The position numbers and the translations under genes were made by a program. The notes beneath the pieces were generated by a model that was not told where the DNA came from, made no database searches, and saw nothing but the letters and a program-made list of their open reading frames with translations. From Actinomyces sp. HPA0247 (GTDB taxonomy: Bacteria; Actinomycetota; Actinomycetes; Actinomycetales; Actinomycetaceae), in contig KE150451.1 of the NCBI GenBank assembly GCA_000411415.1, forward strand, positions 434,717-498,716: a DNA stretch of 64,000 nucleotides, in the 5' to 3' direction. Shown here piece after piece: positions 1 to 9,396 of this stretch (positions within the stretch are counted from its first letter, which is position 1; every line of letters starts with the position of its first letter).

Positions 1-659
1 ACCGCCACGTCGTCATCGTCGTGGACTGCGGTCGCGCGTCCTCCGCGCTGCTCGGCGCCCCCGAGAACGAGGAAGTTGACTCGATCGCGCTGGGCCGCGC
101 GCCACGCCTGGATTCCTCGATCGAAACCACCCTGCTCCTGGCAGCATTGGCCGATCGCGCGGGCGACAAGGTCCACGTCATCGCCGTCGATTCACGCGTG
201 CGTGCCCGCGTCTCCGGCGTGCGCGGGGCCAAGATCATCGAGACGCTCGCGCACGTGTTCACGGACTTGAATCCGCGCCTGGATGTCACCGACTGGTCGA
301 GGGCAGCTGACGCCGTCGAAGAGACAGTGCGCCACTCGGCATTCGTCGTCATCGCCACGAAGATCCCGCCCGCCGGACTGGAAACCGAGTTCACCGACGC
401 CCTGGCACGCCTGACGAAGCGCCATACGGTACTCGTCGCATCGGCGACCGACCCCGACGAGATTCGTGCCCGCAATGGGCGCGAGGACGCTGACGCGGTA
501 TTCCTGGCGGCCTCGGCAGCACTCGCCGAGCGTTCCGATGCTGCAGGCGCCGCGGACGTGCGCCTCGCGGGTGCCCTCACGCTGCAGGCCTCGGCGGGTC
601 TGCTGCCCGCCCGCACGGCCGACCGCTACATCGAGTTGAAGAAGAGCGGACGCCTGTAA
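1..659 (+). CDS. DUF58 domain protein, C-terminal part (5' end outside window)
   Basis: The reading frame is already open at base 3 and gives about 218 residues before the TAA. The first residues (RHVVIVVDCGR) form a hydrophobic beta strand ending in an Asp, as in the von Willebrand-A-like core of DUF58 proteins, so a larger N-terminal part lies upstream. The next genes are a divergent-facing SpoIIM-like protein and an RDD protein; DUF58, SpoIIM and RDD genes commonly sit together in actinobacteria beside a MoxR-type ATPase, which would be expected just outside the window. DUF58 function is not settled; a role in MoxR-dependent assembly or envelope stress is inferred from context. The family call rests on strand pattern and neighbours, not on an alignment. 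Confidence 0.7.
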   Translation, partial: RHVVIVVDCGRASSALLGAPENEEVDSIALGRAPRLDSSIETTLLLAALADRAGDKVHVIAVDSRVRARVSGVRGAKIIETLAHVFTDLNPRLDVTDWSRAADAVEETVRHSAFVVIATKIPPAGLETEFTDALARLTKRHTVLVASATDPDEIRARNGREDADAVFLAASAALAERSDAAGAADVRLAGALTLQASAGLLPARTADRYIELKKSGRL

Positions 660-675
660 GCCCGCGAGCGCGGTG

Positions 676-1668
676 TCAGCCCGCCACCGGCTGGTAGTAG
701 CCCGCGTCGATACCGACGTCGGCGTCCTGGCCCGCCTGCTGCGCCCTGCGCCCAAGGATCAGCGTGTACGCCCACACAGCTGCGGTCATCAGCACCCCGA
801 GGGCGATCTTGACGGCGTCGGGCAGCTCCGAGGGCGTGACGAAGCCTTCGAGAACACCCGAGCCCGCGAGGAGGATGGCGCAGCCCGCTGCCACCGTCAT
901 AGAGCTACGCGCGGCCACGCCCACCGCTTGGTAGCGCGTCGCGGCGCCGGGGACGAGGAGCGCCCAGAAGACCCTCAGGCCCGCTGCGATCGAGATGAAG
1001 ACGGCGGTCAGTTCGGGCAGTCCGTGCGGCAGGATGAAACGGAAGAAGTGCCAGGGCCCCGCGTAGACGGTCACAACAGCTCCGGCCACCCCCACGTTCG
1101 TCGCGTTGGTCCACAGGATCTTCAGCGGGTACACGCCGGTCACGCCCGTCACCACGCCCTGCAGAGCAATCCACGCGTTGTTCGCCCAGACGGAGAGCCC
1201 AAACTCCGCATTCGTGTCCTGGTGGTAGTACTCGACGAAGTCACTGTTCGCGTATTGGCGCAGCTGCTCGGGCGTCCCCAGCTGGTTCATCGCCTCCGGG
1301 TGGGTGACCAGGTAGTGGCCCTCAATGAGAGCGAGCACGATGGACACGACCATGACGCCCACCGTCACCCATCGAATCTGATAGAGGGCGTAGGGCAACG
1401 ACACCTTGAAAAAGCGTGCAATCACGGTTCCGTTGATGCCCGCCGTTCCCGCTAAGCGCCCACGAGCTGCCGACAGGATACGCGAGAGCTCCGCAATGAC
1501 GTCGGGATCGGGACTGGTCGTACGCACGCGCGCCAGGTCGGTGGTGGCAGACCGGTAGAGCCGGTCGAGCTCGTCGATCTGCTCGCCTGTCAGAGAGCGG
1601 GTACGCGTCAGTTCCTCGAGGCGTTTCCACTCCGTTTTTCCGCTCACCCGCAGCACATCGATGTCCAT
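676..1668 (-). CDS. Stage II sporulation protein M-like (SpoIIM/DUF95) membrane protein
   Basis: 330 residues. A soluble N-terminal segment of about 95 residues rich in charged helices is followed by several membrane segments (roughly 100-119, 165-185, 190-210, 220-240, 255-275, 285-305). The motif PHGLPEL near residue 214 matches the conserved HGxxE signature of the SpoIIM family. In sporulating Firmicutes SpoIIM is part of the engulfment machinery; actinobacteria keep a non-sporulation homologue beside DUF58 and RDD genes, as here, whose role is unknown. The ATG start is 18 bp from the divergent RDD gene, so the two starts share a very short promoter region. Confidence 0.85.
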   Translation of the reverse strand: MDIDVLRVSGKTEWKRLEELTRTRSLTGEQIDELDRLYRSATTDLARVRTTSPDPDVIAELSRILSAARGRLAGTAGINGTVIARFFKVSLPYALYQIRWVTVGVMVVSIVLALIEGHYLVTHPEAMNQLGTPEQLRQYANSDFVEYYHQDTNAEFGLSVWANNAWIALQGVVTGVTGVYPLKILWTNATNVGVAGAVVTVYAGPWHFFRFILPHGLPELTAVFISIAAGLRVFWALLVPGAATRYQAVGVAARSSMTVAAGCAILLAGSGVLEGFVTPSELPDAVKIALGVLMTAAVWAYTLILGRRAQQAGQDADVGIDAGYYQPVAG

Positions 1669-1686
1669 TGGACTAGCGTGTCATAC

Positions 1687-2520
1687 ATGAGCGCGCAACG
1701 CAGTCAATCACGCGTCATTCAAGACGACTATGTCCGCACGGGTGAAGCCGTCTCCCTTGACGTCACCCCTGCCTCGCCCCCCGAACGCTTCGCCGCAGCA
1801 GTCATCGACGGCACGACGTACCTGGGGGCGGCGCTCCTCGTTTTCATCAGCGCCGCACGTACCTGGTCGAACGACTCTGCCTCTCTCGTGCGCGTCTTCA
1901 TGATCGGCTTGCTCGCCTCGGTCATGTTTTTCGTCCCCTTCGTGGTCGAAATCGCCACGAAAGGCCGTTCGCTCGGCAAATGGGCGCTCAACCTGCGGGT
2001 CGTACGCGACGACGGCGGCGCGATCACCGCTCGCCACAGCGCTGTACGCGTCGGCGTGGGAATCCTGGAAAACTGGCTGACGTCGGGCGGCCTCGCATTC
2101 CTCACCGAACTCGTCAACAAGAAGGGCAAGCGTCTGGGGGATATCGCGGCGGGGACGATGGTGTGCTCCCAGGGAGAATCGGTCTTCTACCCTCCCCTGG
2201 TGATGCCTCCCGGGCTCGAGGAGTGGGCGGCCTCGGCGACGATCCTGCCCCTCGACGATGCTCTCGCGGCCGAGGCTCGCGCGTTCCTGGGAGCAAACCG
2301 CTCCATCGATACGAAGCTGCGCGGGCAGGTCGCGACTTCCCTCGCTGAGCGTCTCGTGAAGCGCGTTCAGACGCCTCTGCCGCCGGGACTGCACCCGGAG
2401 ATCGTGATTGCGGCCATTCTCGTGGCCCGCCGTGATCGCGAGTGGGAGCGCGAGTGTGAGCGTCGTGCGCGCGGCAAGGCGCGATTCCACGAGGCGACGC
2501 AGCCTCGCTTCGGCCTGTAG
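1687..2520 (+). CDS. RDD family membrane protein
   Basis: 277 residues. The conserved Arg-Asp pair of the RDD family appears as PPERFAAAVIDGT near residue 32, and the family's second conserved block LGKWALNLRVV and third block GKRLGDIAAGT follow. Three hydrophobic segments are visible, then a soluble, basic C-terminal half. A GTG three codons upstream (1678) could also start the gene; the ATG was preferred. RDD proteins are small membrane proteins, some of them cation/proton exchangers, but most have no assigned role. The gene faces away from the SpoIIM-like gene and probably belongs to the same envelope cluster. Confidence 0.85.
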   Translation: MSAQRSQSRVIQDDYVRTGEAVSLDVTPASPPERFAAAVIDGTTYLGAALLVFISAARTWSNDSASLVRVFMIGLLASVMFFVPFVVEIATKGRSLGKWALNLRVVRDDGGAITARHSAVRVGVGILENWLTSGGLAFLTELVNKKGKRLGDIAAGTMVCSQGESVFYPPLVMPPGLEEWAASATILPLDDALAAEARAFLGANRSIDTKLRGQVATSLAERLVKRVQTPLPPGLHPEIVIAAILVARRDREWERECERRARGKARFHEATQPRFGL

Positions 2521-2523
2521 GGG

Positions 2524-2976
2524 TTAGTCCTCGGAGTCCGCCTCAGAGCCGTCAACCACCGTGAACTGCGCACGCCTGCGCGCGTACGGGCTCGAGGGGT
2601 CGAGCGGGCTCGACGTGTCGGGGCTTCCCACGGAGCGCGCGGGGCCAAACGGACCGGTGTGAGGCCTGCGAGCGCCGGGAGCGGGAGTCGGCTCAGCCTG
2701 CGCCTCCTGAGCGACGCGACGCACGGCGTCAACGAGCGCGGCGAGGTCATCTCCGGAGGGCGGAGCCGGTTCGAAATTGGTCGCCAGACGGACAACCTGC
2801 CAGCCCAGCGGCGCGGTGAGATTCTGCGCGTGTTCCTCGCACAGGTCATACGAGTTGGGATCCGCGACGGTCGCAAGGGGGCCGACAACGACGGTTGAAT
2901 CTCGGTAATCGTAGGTGAGGGTGGCGACGGCGGCGGTCGAGCAGCCGGGTTTGGAGCAGTGGCGTTGGGCAATCAC
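2524..2976 (-). CDS. DUF3499 family protein
   Basis: 150 residues with a GTG start. The opening (VIAQRHCSKPGCSTAAVATL) carries a CxxxxC pair, and YDLCEEHAQNL near residue 46 supplies a further Cys and His, giving a small zinc-ribbon-like site typical of actinobacterial DUF3499. The second half is Pro/Ser-rich and probably disordered. The frame stays open upstream, but the GTG sits exactly where the family begins. It is divergent from the zincin-like gene, the same pairing seen in other actinobacteria near whiB2. Function unknown. Confidence 0.85.
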   Translation of the reverse strand: MIAQRHCSKPGCSTAAVATLTYDYRDSTVVVGPLATVADPNSYDLCEEHAQNLTAPLGWQVVRLATNFEPAPPSGDDLAALVDAVRRVAQEAQAEPTPAPGARRPHTGPFGPARSVGSPDTSSPLDPSSPYARRRAQFTVVDGSEADSED

Positions 2977-3045
2977 GTCCCTAAGAGTACGACACTCTGT
3001 GCGCCGATGGCCCACTCCCGCGCGCCATGTGCCTACCCTGAGGGG

Positions 3046-3468
3046 GTGTTTTCCACGCGCCGCCACATCTCGAGCCGCAACCGCCACGGTCGCGGTCCTC
3101 GCGGTCCCCTCTTTTTCCCGGGAACACCGGCGTGGAGGACGCGGCGCGAGGACTTCGATCTGATGGTGCGCGAACTCGTCACTGAGCTCATTCGTCGCTG
3201 GCCTCAGGTGTCCACGATCGAATTCGCCGTGGAGGATGTTCCGCCGTCAGATCCGGCCCCCTGGGAGTCTCACAGCGTCGTTGTCGCACGCATTTTCCCG
3301 GCCGATCGTCGTCGCGGTCTGAGGGACCGGATCGTGGTCTACCGCCTGCCGATCACGCTGCGCTGCCCGCCCGAGGAAGTCGCCGTCATGACGCGCAGGG
3401 TCCTCATCGAGAGGATCAGTCACATTCTGGCGCTGCCGCCGGACGAGATCGACGACGCGATGCGCTGA
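3046..3468 (+). CDS. Actinobacterial 'metallopeptidase family' protein (zincin-like fold, active-site motif lost)
   Basis: 140 residues from a GTG start. The basic N terminus followed by RGPLFFPGTPAWRTRREDFD and the block FAVEDVPPSDPAPWESH are hallmarks of the Zincin_1-type family (PF06262). In proteobacterial members a HExxH zinc motif lies near the C terminus; here the matching segment reads VLIERISHILALPPDEID, with neither of the two metal-binding His positions intact. The protein is therefore likely not a peptidase despite its usual database name. It lies between DUF3499 and DUF5719, a conserved actinobacterial order. Confidence 0.8.
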   Translation: MFSTRRHISSRNRHGRGPRGPLFFPGTPAWRTRREDFDLMVRELVTELIRRWPQVSTIEFAVEDVPPSDPAPWESHSVVVARIFPADRRRGLRDRIVVYRLPITLRCPPEEVAVMTRRVLIERISHILALPPDEIDDAMR

Positions 3469-5019
3469 TTAGTTGGCGGTGCGGATGGCGCCGGTGACAG
3501 CGCTAATGCCCTCCGTGCCCACGTTCCACGTGGTGCTCATGCGCCCCACTGCGGTGTCGGCGGTGATGACCAGGGCTGCCTGGATCGGAGTATCCGCGCT
3601 GATGGTGCTCGCGCTGTCCGGAAGACTGACGAGGGTGGGGACTCCCGGAGCGACGTAGATCATTCGGTTTCCCACGCGCACCGGAACAGCTCCCGGGGTC
3701 GAGGCGGAGGTACCGCTCGACTGCGCATCGCGTGATTCACCCGATTGGGAGGCTCCGGACTGCGAGGTGACGGGAGAGGGCGACGCCCAGATGTCAGGGG
3801 TGGCGCTCGGACCGGGCGCAGCGGACTGCGCGTTATCCCCCTGGCTCGCGGTTGCAGCGCCAGCAGCATCGGCGGGCGCGTACAGGAGGAGGCTCGCGGA
3901 CGAGGCGTTCACGCCGGAGTCGGTGGCAATCGATGTGGCACGAAGGGGGGTCGAGGAGAGCACGGAGGTGGTCATCGTCGTCAACTGGCTAGCGCCGGGA
4001 ACCGAGGCCTCGGTGAACGTCGTCGCGGGGCTCGCGTTGGAACGCATGATCCAGGCGCTGAGACGCTCGGCCCAGGGGGCGCCGACGGTGATCGTCGTCG
4101 TCTGTGCCACGACCTCGCGATCCGAGGTGACGACGAGCGCGATCGGAGTAGCGTCGCTGGACGCGCCATCGAGTGGCATCTCAAGGGTGGTCCCCTCGGC
4201 GACGGTCGCTTGACCGCCGGAGAGCGGGTGTACGCCCGTCGAATCGGCGACGGAGACGCTCACGTGGGCATCACCCGAGGGCGACACGAGGCGCAGGAGC
4301 GACGTGCCCTTGGGATCCACTCCCAGGATCGTCTGCGAGGTCGCGGGCACGACTGCGGAGGCGAGCGTGGTCCCCTGGGGGATCTCACCGTTCATCAGGG
4401 AGGCCTGCACCCAGGCGGCGACGCCTCCCCCGTCTGCACGGACGTGGAGGGCGAGGGAGTTCTCGTCCGGGAACCATCCCGCGAGGAGCACCGACACCGA
4501 AGAGGACGCAGGAACGGTAACCTGGCGCGGCGCGGTATTGAGGGGGCCTGAGGCCCCGTATCCGTCAATGCTGACGACCGAGGCCGTGGGGCCGGGGTTG
4601 GAGAGGATGAGAACCATGTCGGCGCCGGAGGTGGTGGCGCCGGTCGCGATCCACTGCGAGGTGCGTGGCGCCGCGCATCCGACGGCACTCAGGCCCGCGA
4701 GTTCGCCTCCCCCCTGGCCGGCAAGGGTGAGGGCCGTGGGGATGACTCCCCCATTGCCCGTGATGGACGCGGGCGCCGGGCTCGTGGGGGCGGATGCGAG
4801 CGAGGACCAGGTGGAACCGGCCGCAACGCTGGTCGTCTCGAAAGGATCGACGATGCCCGAGGGACACGCGAGGTGCACCTGTGACGGGTGGGCGCTCTGC
4901 GCCGTCCCGTCGACTCTGCTCGGGGAGGCACCGACCCACACGGAGGCAGAGGCCATGGCCGCCACGGCGATCCCCGCGCCCACGAGGGTCGTCAGGGAAC
5001 TGATGCGGGGCTTTGTCAT
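3469..5019 (-). CDS. DUF5719 family secreted or membrane-anchored protein
   Basis: 516 residues. The N terminus MTKPRISSLTTLVGAGIAVA starts one hydrophobic segment (about residues 9-30), consistent with a signal anchor; the rest is Ser/Thr/Ala/Val-rich and beta-like, suggesting an extracytoplasmic location. The ATG overlaps the TGA of the upstream membrane glycosyltransferase by 4 bp (ATGA), so the two are translationally coupled. DUF5719 proteins have no known activity; the conserved link to the large GT2 suggests a partner role in building a surface glycan. The start was chosen by the overlap and the hydrophobic segment. Confidence 0.8.
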   Translation of the reverse strand: MTKPRISSLTTLVGAGIAVAAMASASVWVGASPSRVDGTAQSAHPSQVHLACPSGIVDPFETTSVAAGSTWSSLASAPTSPAPASITGNGGVIPTALTLAGQGGGELAGLSAVGCAAPRTSQWIATGATTSGADMVLILSNPGPTASVVSIDGYGASGPLNTAPRQVTVPASSSVSVLLAGWFPDENSLALHVRADGGGVAAWVQASLMNGEIPQGTTLASAVVPATSQTILGVDPKGTSLLRLVSPSGDAHVSVSVADSTGVHPLSGGQATVAEGTTLEMPLDGASSDATPIALVVTSDREVVAQTTTITVGAPWAERLSAWIMRSNASPATTFTEASVPGASQLTTMTTSVLSSTPLRATSIATDSGVNASSASLLLYAPADAAGAATASQGDNAQSAAPGPSATPDIWASPSPVTSQSGASQSGESRDAQSSGTSASTPGAVPVRVGNRMIYVAPGVPTLVSLPDSASTISADTPIQAALVITADTAVGRMSTTWNVGTEGISAVTGAIRTAN

Positions 5020-8000
5020 CTCTTCCTCCACGCGGATAGGGCGCTGGCGAGGGCAACGACCAGGCACGCACCCGCGGCGATGCGCCACGGAATGATCCAC
5101 CACGCGCTGTACGTGAGCGTCAGGTGCCCAGCGGTGGGCATGTCGAATGCCTGCGACCATCCGTCGGAGGCAGCAACGGGGGTCAGCGCCACCCCATCGA
5201 CCCACGCATGCCATCCAGAGTCGGCGCGCTCGGCCAGGACGAGGGTGCCTGCGGCGTCCACGTCGCCGTCGACACGCAGCTGCGAGGAACCAACCGGAGT
5301 TGTCACCCCGCTGGCTGACTCGACGCGCACGCGTGCCGGTGTCAGCCCACCTGGACGCACGCGCCAGACGGTGCCGGACGTCGTGTCGCCGACCTTCTCG
5401 AGTCCTTCGGCGCGGTCGAGTCCGGAGGTCAGGGCGGCGGAGCCGCTCGCACCGAGGGGAACGAGGATCGTGTCGACGCCGTGCGCGGCCAGCGTCTGCA
5501 CGGTCGCGTCGTCCGGATAGACGACCAGGGTATAGGCGGCCTGAGCGAGTGAGGCAGTGGCCGGGTCGCTCACGCTACCGGTGGCGGCACCGGAGCGCGC
5601 CTCGGCGAGCACGAGGGCGCGAACGGCGGGGTTCGAGGCCGTGAGTGACGCTCCGTTTCCTCGCCAGAGCGTGGCGTTGACTGTGTCGTTCGTCGGGTCG
5701 CCATCGAGGACGAGGATGCGTCCGGCGCGCGGCGAGCGCTGCGCCTGCGAGGCGACGGCGGAGACGATGGGCGAGGAGAGCGCCGACACAGTGTCACGCT
5801 GGGACATCGTGAAGGTCGGAATGTCGTCAGGGTTGGATCGACCAGCGACGGCGGCCACGCTCGCGGCGGACGCAGATCCGGCAATCGCGACGGCGATGAG
5901 GGCGCCCAGGGCTCGCAGCGCGAAGGGCCGGGAGGCGTCCCACGCGGCGGCGTCAGCGGCGGCATCGGCACGAACGAGGTGACCCGAGCAGGACAGGACG
6001 ACCAGGATCATGAAGGCGAGGGACAGGGCGGGCGAGGCCCACGCCGAGGCCACGGACGCGCCGGACATACCAACGCCGATGTGCGAGGCTCCCCACGCGA
6101 GAGCGGAGGCGATGAGAGCCCACCCGTATGCAATGCTGACGGCGCGCGAACGCGCGCGCAGGAGGGCGATTGTCCCGAAGAGCGCGGCGCCGCCGCCGAT
6201 GATTCCGAGCGCCACGGCCTCGAGCATGCTCGACGGGGCCGCGGGCATACCGAGGGCCGCCATCCACGAGGGCGCGCGGGTGTATGCGTGCACTCCCCCG
6301 CTCGTCGAGGCAAGGGCGGGCCACGCCGCGGGGCGCGCGAGGATGGAGACGTAGGTGGGCACGAGAAGCGTCAGAGCGGGCAGCGCCACGAGGAGGCGGC
6401 GCCGGGACCGCCACGCGAGCGCGAGTGCGCCAACAGGCAGCAGCCACGGGGCGCAGCACGACAGAACAACGAGCGCAAGCGCCGCGCACCCCGCGTTCAC
6501 TCCGCGGGGCTGCAGGGGTGCGGCCTCAACGCCGGATGCACCGGCCACGTACAGAGGCCGGGGCATCCCGAGGCAGAACGCCGCGAAGACGGGCAAGGCG
6601 ATGTGGGCGAGAACGCCCGCGAGGACACCATGGGTCGCGCTCAGGAGGAGTGCGGGGGCGAATGCCCACGCCAGCGACGCCAGGAAGCGCACGCGCAGCG
6701 ACGTGGCGAGTGAGCGGCTCGGAATCCATGCGATGACGGCCGCGATCGGGCTCGACGCCACGAGCAGGAAAGTCGCGAATGCCCCGGGGGTAATGCCGAG
6801 CGGCGCGACGGGGGCACTCAGGAGGGCAAGCAGAATCGTCAGGGGGTCCGCGCCACCGGCATAGCCGTCTCCACCGGGCACCCACGCGGCCCACGCGGCG
6901 TTCCACAGCTCGGTCCAGGTCGCGGGCAGCGACACCCATGCTCCGCCGACGAGGCCTGCGGAGGTTCCCCACCACTGCGCGCCAGCAATCAGAGACGTCA
7001 CGATCGCGAGCCCCAGGCCGACGGAGGCAGAACGAAGTCGGTAGCGCCGCATCGAAGCGACGATGAGCGGATCGATGCGCTCGCCGTTCTCGTCCTCATC
7101 CACGCCGGCCGGTTCCTTGCGCAGCGAGGCGGGTGCCGTCTCGAGGCCACGCAGGGCGGATCGGGGAACGGAACGGGACTGAGCGGCGCGGGCGCGACCG
7201 GCGAGCAGGCGCGGGGTCGCTGCCATCAATGAGACGAGGGCGCCGATTTCGGGCAGCGCCAGGGACGCCCGCCCCGTGAGGATACGTCCCAGCGCGCGCG
7301 CCGGACTCCACACGAGGAGCCACAGGGCCAGGAAGGGCAGGACGAGGGTCGGCACGGCCTTGCACCAGTTGTACATCTGGGCGTAGCGGCGCTTGCGGAA
7401 GGATCCGTCGGTCGCGGCGTTCCCGTCGATAATCGCGTCGGACACGTCGCCCGTCGGTTCGCTGCGATCCGACTCTGGCCCGGAGTCGAGGCCCGAGTAC
7501 AGGGAGACGCGGGCGTGACGCACGCGCGCCTTGGGCGCGACGATGACGCGGTACCCCGCGAGGTGGAGCCTGCGCCCCAGGTCCAGCCCGTCGCCGAAGG
7601 GGCCGAGAGCGGTGTCGAATCCGCCGACGGCCTCGTAGGCCTCGGCGCTGATGAAGAGCCCGGCGGTGCCGACGCCGAGGACATCGCTCGTTCCGTCGTA
7701 CTGCCCCTGGTCGATGTCGTCGTCGCCGACGCGTTCGAGCCGTCGGGCGCTCGCCGTGGCGAAAATACCCAGTTCGAGGAGTCGGCTCCCGTCCCAGCTC
7801 ATCTGCTTGACGCCGACGGCGCCAACGGTCTTGCCGACGGTGGCCGCCTGAATGAGTTCATCGAGACACTCGGGTTCGGGGGCCGAGTCCTCGTGAAGGA
7901 TCCACCACCAGTGTTCCGAGGTGAAAGCGGCTCCCTGTGCGCGCGCACGCTTGATTGCATCGCCCAGGTTGCGGGCGCGGCCAACGCGAACGAGCTGCGC

Positions 8001-8177
8001 TCCCTCGGGAACACGTTCGGACGGGAAGGGGGTGACGTGGCGACCTGCGACGTCAATGATGGTCAACGAGTGCGGGGCCATCGATTGATTCTCGATGGCC
8101 CGCAGGACGGACTGAGTGAGCGGCGCCTCTCCCCTCGTGACGAGGATCGCGCCGACGGAGCGCTGCGAGGGGCTCAA
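5016..8177 (-). CDS. Large membrane glycosyltransferase: GT2 domain plus multi-pass membrane region
   Basis: 1053 residues. Residues 1-250 form a GT2 domain: GAILVTRGEAP at the start, WWWILHEDSAPEP as the nucleotide-sugar/metal site near residue 90, and GFDTALGPFGDGLDLGRR as the acceptor-side motif. From about residue 270 there are roughly a dozen hydrophobic segments, then a soluble extracytoplasmic-type domain and a last membrane segment at the C terminus. This suggests transfer of a sugar to a lipid carrier coupled to events at the outer face. It starts with TTG overlapping the whiB stop (TTGA) and overlaps the DUF5719 gene by 4 bp, forming a tight three-gene operon. Substrate unknown. Confidence 0.85.
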   Translation of the reverse strand: MSPSQRSVGAILVTRGEAPLTQSVLRAIENQSMAPHSLTIIDVAGRHVTPFPSERVPEGAQLVRVGRARNLGDAIKRARAQGAAFTSEHWWWILHEDSAPEPECLDELIQAATVGKTVGAVGVKQMSWDGSRLLELGIFATASARRLERVGDDDIDQGQYDGTSDVLGVGTAGLFISAEAYEAVGGFDTALGPFGDGLDLGRRLHLAGYRVIVAPKARVRHARVSLYSGLDSGPESDRSEPTGDVSDAIIDGNAATDGSFRKRRYAQMYNWCKAVPTLVLPFLALWLLVWSPARALGRILTGRASLALPEIGALVSLMAATPRLLAGRARAAQSRSVPRSALRGLETAPASLRKEPAGVDEDENGERIDPLIVASMRRYRLRSASVGLGLAIVTSLIAGAQWWGTSAGLVGGAWVSLPATWTELWNAAWAAWVPGGDGYAGGADPLTILLALLSAPVAPLGITPGAFATFLLVASSPIAAVIAWIPSRSLATSLRVRFLASLAWAFAPALLLSATHGVLAGVLAHIALPVFAAFCLGMPRPLYVAGASGVEAAPLQPRGVNAGCAALALVVLSCCAPWLLPVGALALAWRSRRRLLVALPALTLLVPTYVSILARPAAWPALASTSGGVHAYTRAPSWMAALGMPAAPSSMLEAVALGIIGGGAALFGTIALLRARSRAVSIAYGWALIASALAWGASHIGVGMSGASVASAWASPALSLAFMILVVLSCSGHLVRADAAADAAAWDASRPFALRALGALIAVAIAGSASAASVAAVAGRSNPDDIPTFTMSQRDTVSALSSPIVSAVASQAQRSPRAGRILVLDGDPTNDTVNATLWRGNGASLTASNPAVRALVLAEARSGAATGSVSDPATASLAQAAYTLVVYPDDATVQTLAAHGVDTILVPLGASGSAALTSGLDRAEGLEKVGDTTSGTVWRVRPGGLTPARVRVESASGVTTPVGSSQLRVDGDVDAAGTLVLAERADSGWHAWVDGVALTPVAASDGWSQAFDMPTAGHLTLTYSAWWIIPWRIAAGACLVVALASALSAWRKR

Positions 8178-8470
8178 CCGGCCATACGGCGCAGGCGCCG
8201 CCTCTCGCGCTCAGACATGCCACCCCAGATGCCAAAGCGCTCATCGTTTGCCAGCGCGTACTCCAGGCAGTCCTCGCGCACCTGGCAGGCCTGACAAACA
8301 GCCTTGGCCTCGCGGGTGGAGCCGCCCTTCTCGGGGAAGAAAGCTTCCGGATCCGTCTGTGCACACAGCGCGTGCTGCTGCCACGCAAGGGGACCGTCAA
8401 TGCGGGCGTACAGCGCCGCGTCGGCGTCCTCGGACCACTCCAGGGGTCCGTCACCGAAGATGTTCCACAT
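8174..8470 (-). CDS. whiB2: WhiB-family iron-sulfur transcription factor (WhiB2/WhmD type)
   Basis: 98 residues with the four cluster-binding cysteines at 36, 59, 62 and 68 (C-x22-C-x2-C-x5-C), the G(I/V)WGG turn at 80-84 and the basic tail ERERRRLRR that contacts DNA. WhiB proteins bind a 4Fe-4S cluster and associate with the primary sigma factor; WhiB2/WhmD is linked to septation and cell-wall genes. The symbol is given from gene order (whiB2 next to the DUF3499/zincin region) as well as sequence. AAGGAG lies 8 bp before the ATG. It heads the operon with the large GT2 and DUF5719. Confidence 0.9.
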   Translation of the reverse strand: MWNIFGDGPLEWSEDADAALYARIDGPLAWQQHALCAQTDPEAFFPEKGGSTREAKAVCQACQVREDCLEYALANDERFGIWGGMSERERRRLRRMAG

Positions 8471-8661
8471 TGCGGGAGCTCCTTATAACGAATCGATCAA
8501 TACGAGAATTACACGCGTGTCATTGCAGGAAGTCAAGCGGTTTCGCGATATTGAGACCTTTCCCGTAGCACTTGACCCAACGGTAAAACAGTGCCTGTTT
8601 TCAAGGACTTCACAGTTACTAAGTACTTGGAACACATAGGACCTTCGATATACTTGAAACC

Positions 8662-9393
8662 ATGAACAATACGTCCTCAGAAACTATGAGCAGGCTCACC
8701 CACTGTATCACAGCGATTAACGAATGGTCAGGGCCAGCGCTCACCCAATACGGCCAGGAGCGAGTTGAACTGGGAGGACCCGTGGTCAGCAGGTGGCTAT
8801 CGAAGATCGCGAACTACCTGACAAACGAACTCGCCACCGATCTGTTCGGCACAGGCGAACCGACACCGACTCGCATCTACACGACTCTTCAACCCTGGCA
8901 GGACACCCTCTGGCAGATCGCCGCGCGAGCGATGGGATGGGAGCTCCTCGATACACGACGCCCACTGCCCGGCGACCTTTTCGTCACGAATATTCTCGGC
9001 TCCGAAGCCTTTGACGCAATCGACGCTGGAGCACATGTACTCGCCCAGCCCGCACAGTACCTGTCCTTCGCATGGGACGGCCCCTTAGGCGGGGCGCTCG
9101 ACGGCCTCGCGGAGATCGCCACGCAGCCGGACGCCCTCATCGTCGACACTCCCCCGCTGCTCATGCAGGCCCGGGACGAGGCATTGGCGGGCTCTCACCC
9201 GTCAGCCCCGGTGCGCGGTCGCCGCGTCGCGCTGCTGTGGGACGTGCGAACGGGCGCGGGACAGGTGCTCGATCAGTGGATGCAGGGACGTTCGGTCGTC
9301 ATCATTGATCCGCGCGAGGTCTCCCCTGACAAGTTGGCGCAGATCCTCGCGACGGAGGACGCGGACGGCGGGCTCGTCACCTACCAGAGGTAG
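8662..9393 (+). CDS. TIGR03089 family protein (acyl-CoA-synthetase-like)
   Basis: 243 residues. The opening around residues 18-45 (GPALTQYGQERVELGGPVVS) resembles the N terminus of AMP-binding acyl-CoA synthetases, but the ATP-binding P-loop-like motif and the C-terminal lid of true synthetases are absent. This is the pattern of the actinobacterial TIGR03089 family, whose function is unknown. No good Shine-Dalgarno is visible before the ATG. The gene is divergent from whiB with about 190 bp between and ends 3 bp before the convergent glycosyltransferase. Confidence 0.75.
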   Translation: MNNTSSETMSRLTHCITAINEWSGPALTQYGQERVELGGPVVSRWLSKIANYLTNELATDLFGTGEPTPTRIYTTLQPWQDTLWQIAARAMGWELLDTRRPLPGDLFVTNILGSEAFDAIDAGAHVLAQPAQYLSFAWDGPLGGALDGLAEIATQPDALIVDTPPLLMQARDEALAGSHPSAPVRGRRVALLWDVRTGAGQVLDQWMQGRSVVIIDPREVSPDKLAQILATEDADGGLVTYQR

Positions 9394-9396
9394 TCA

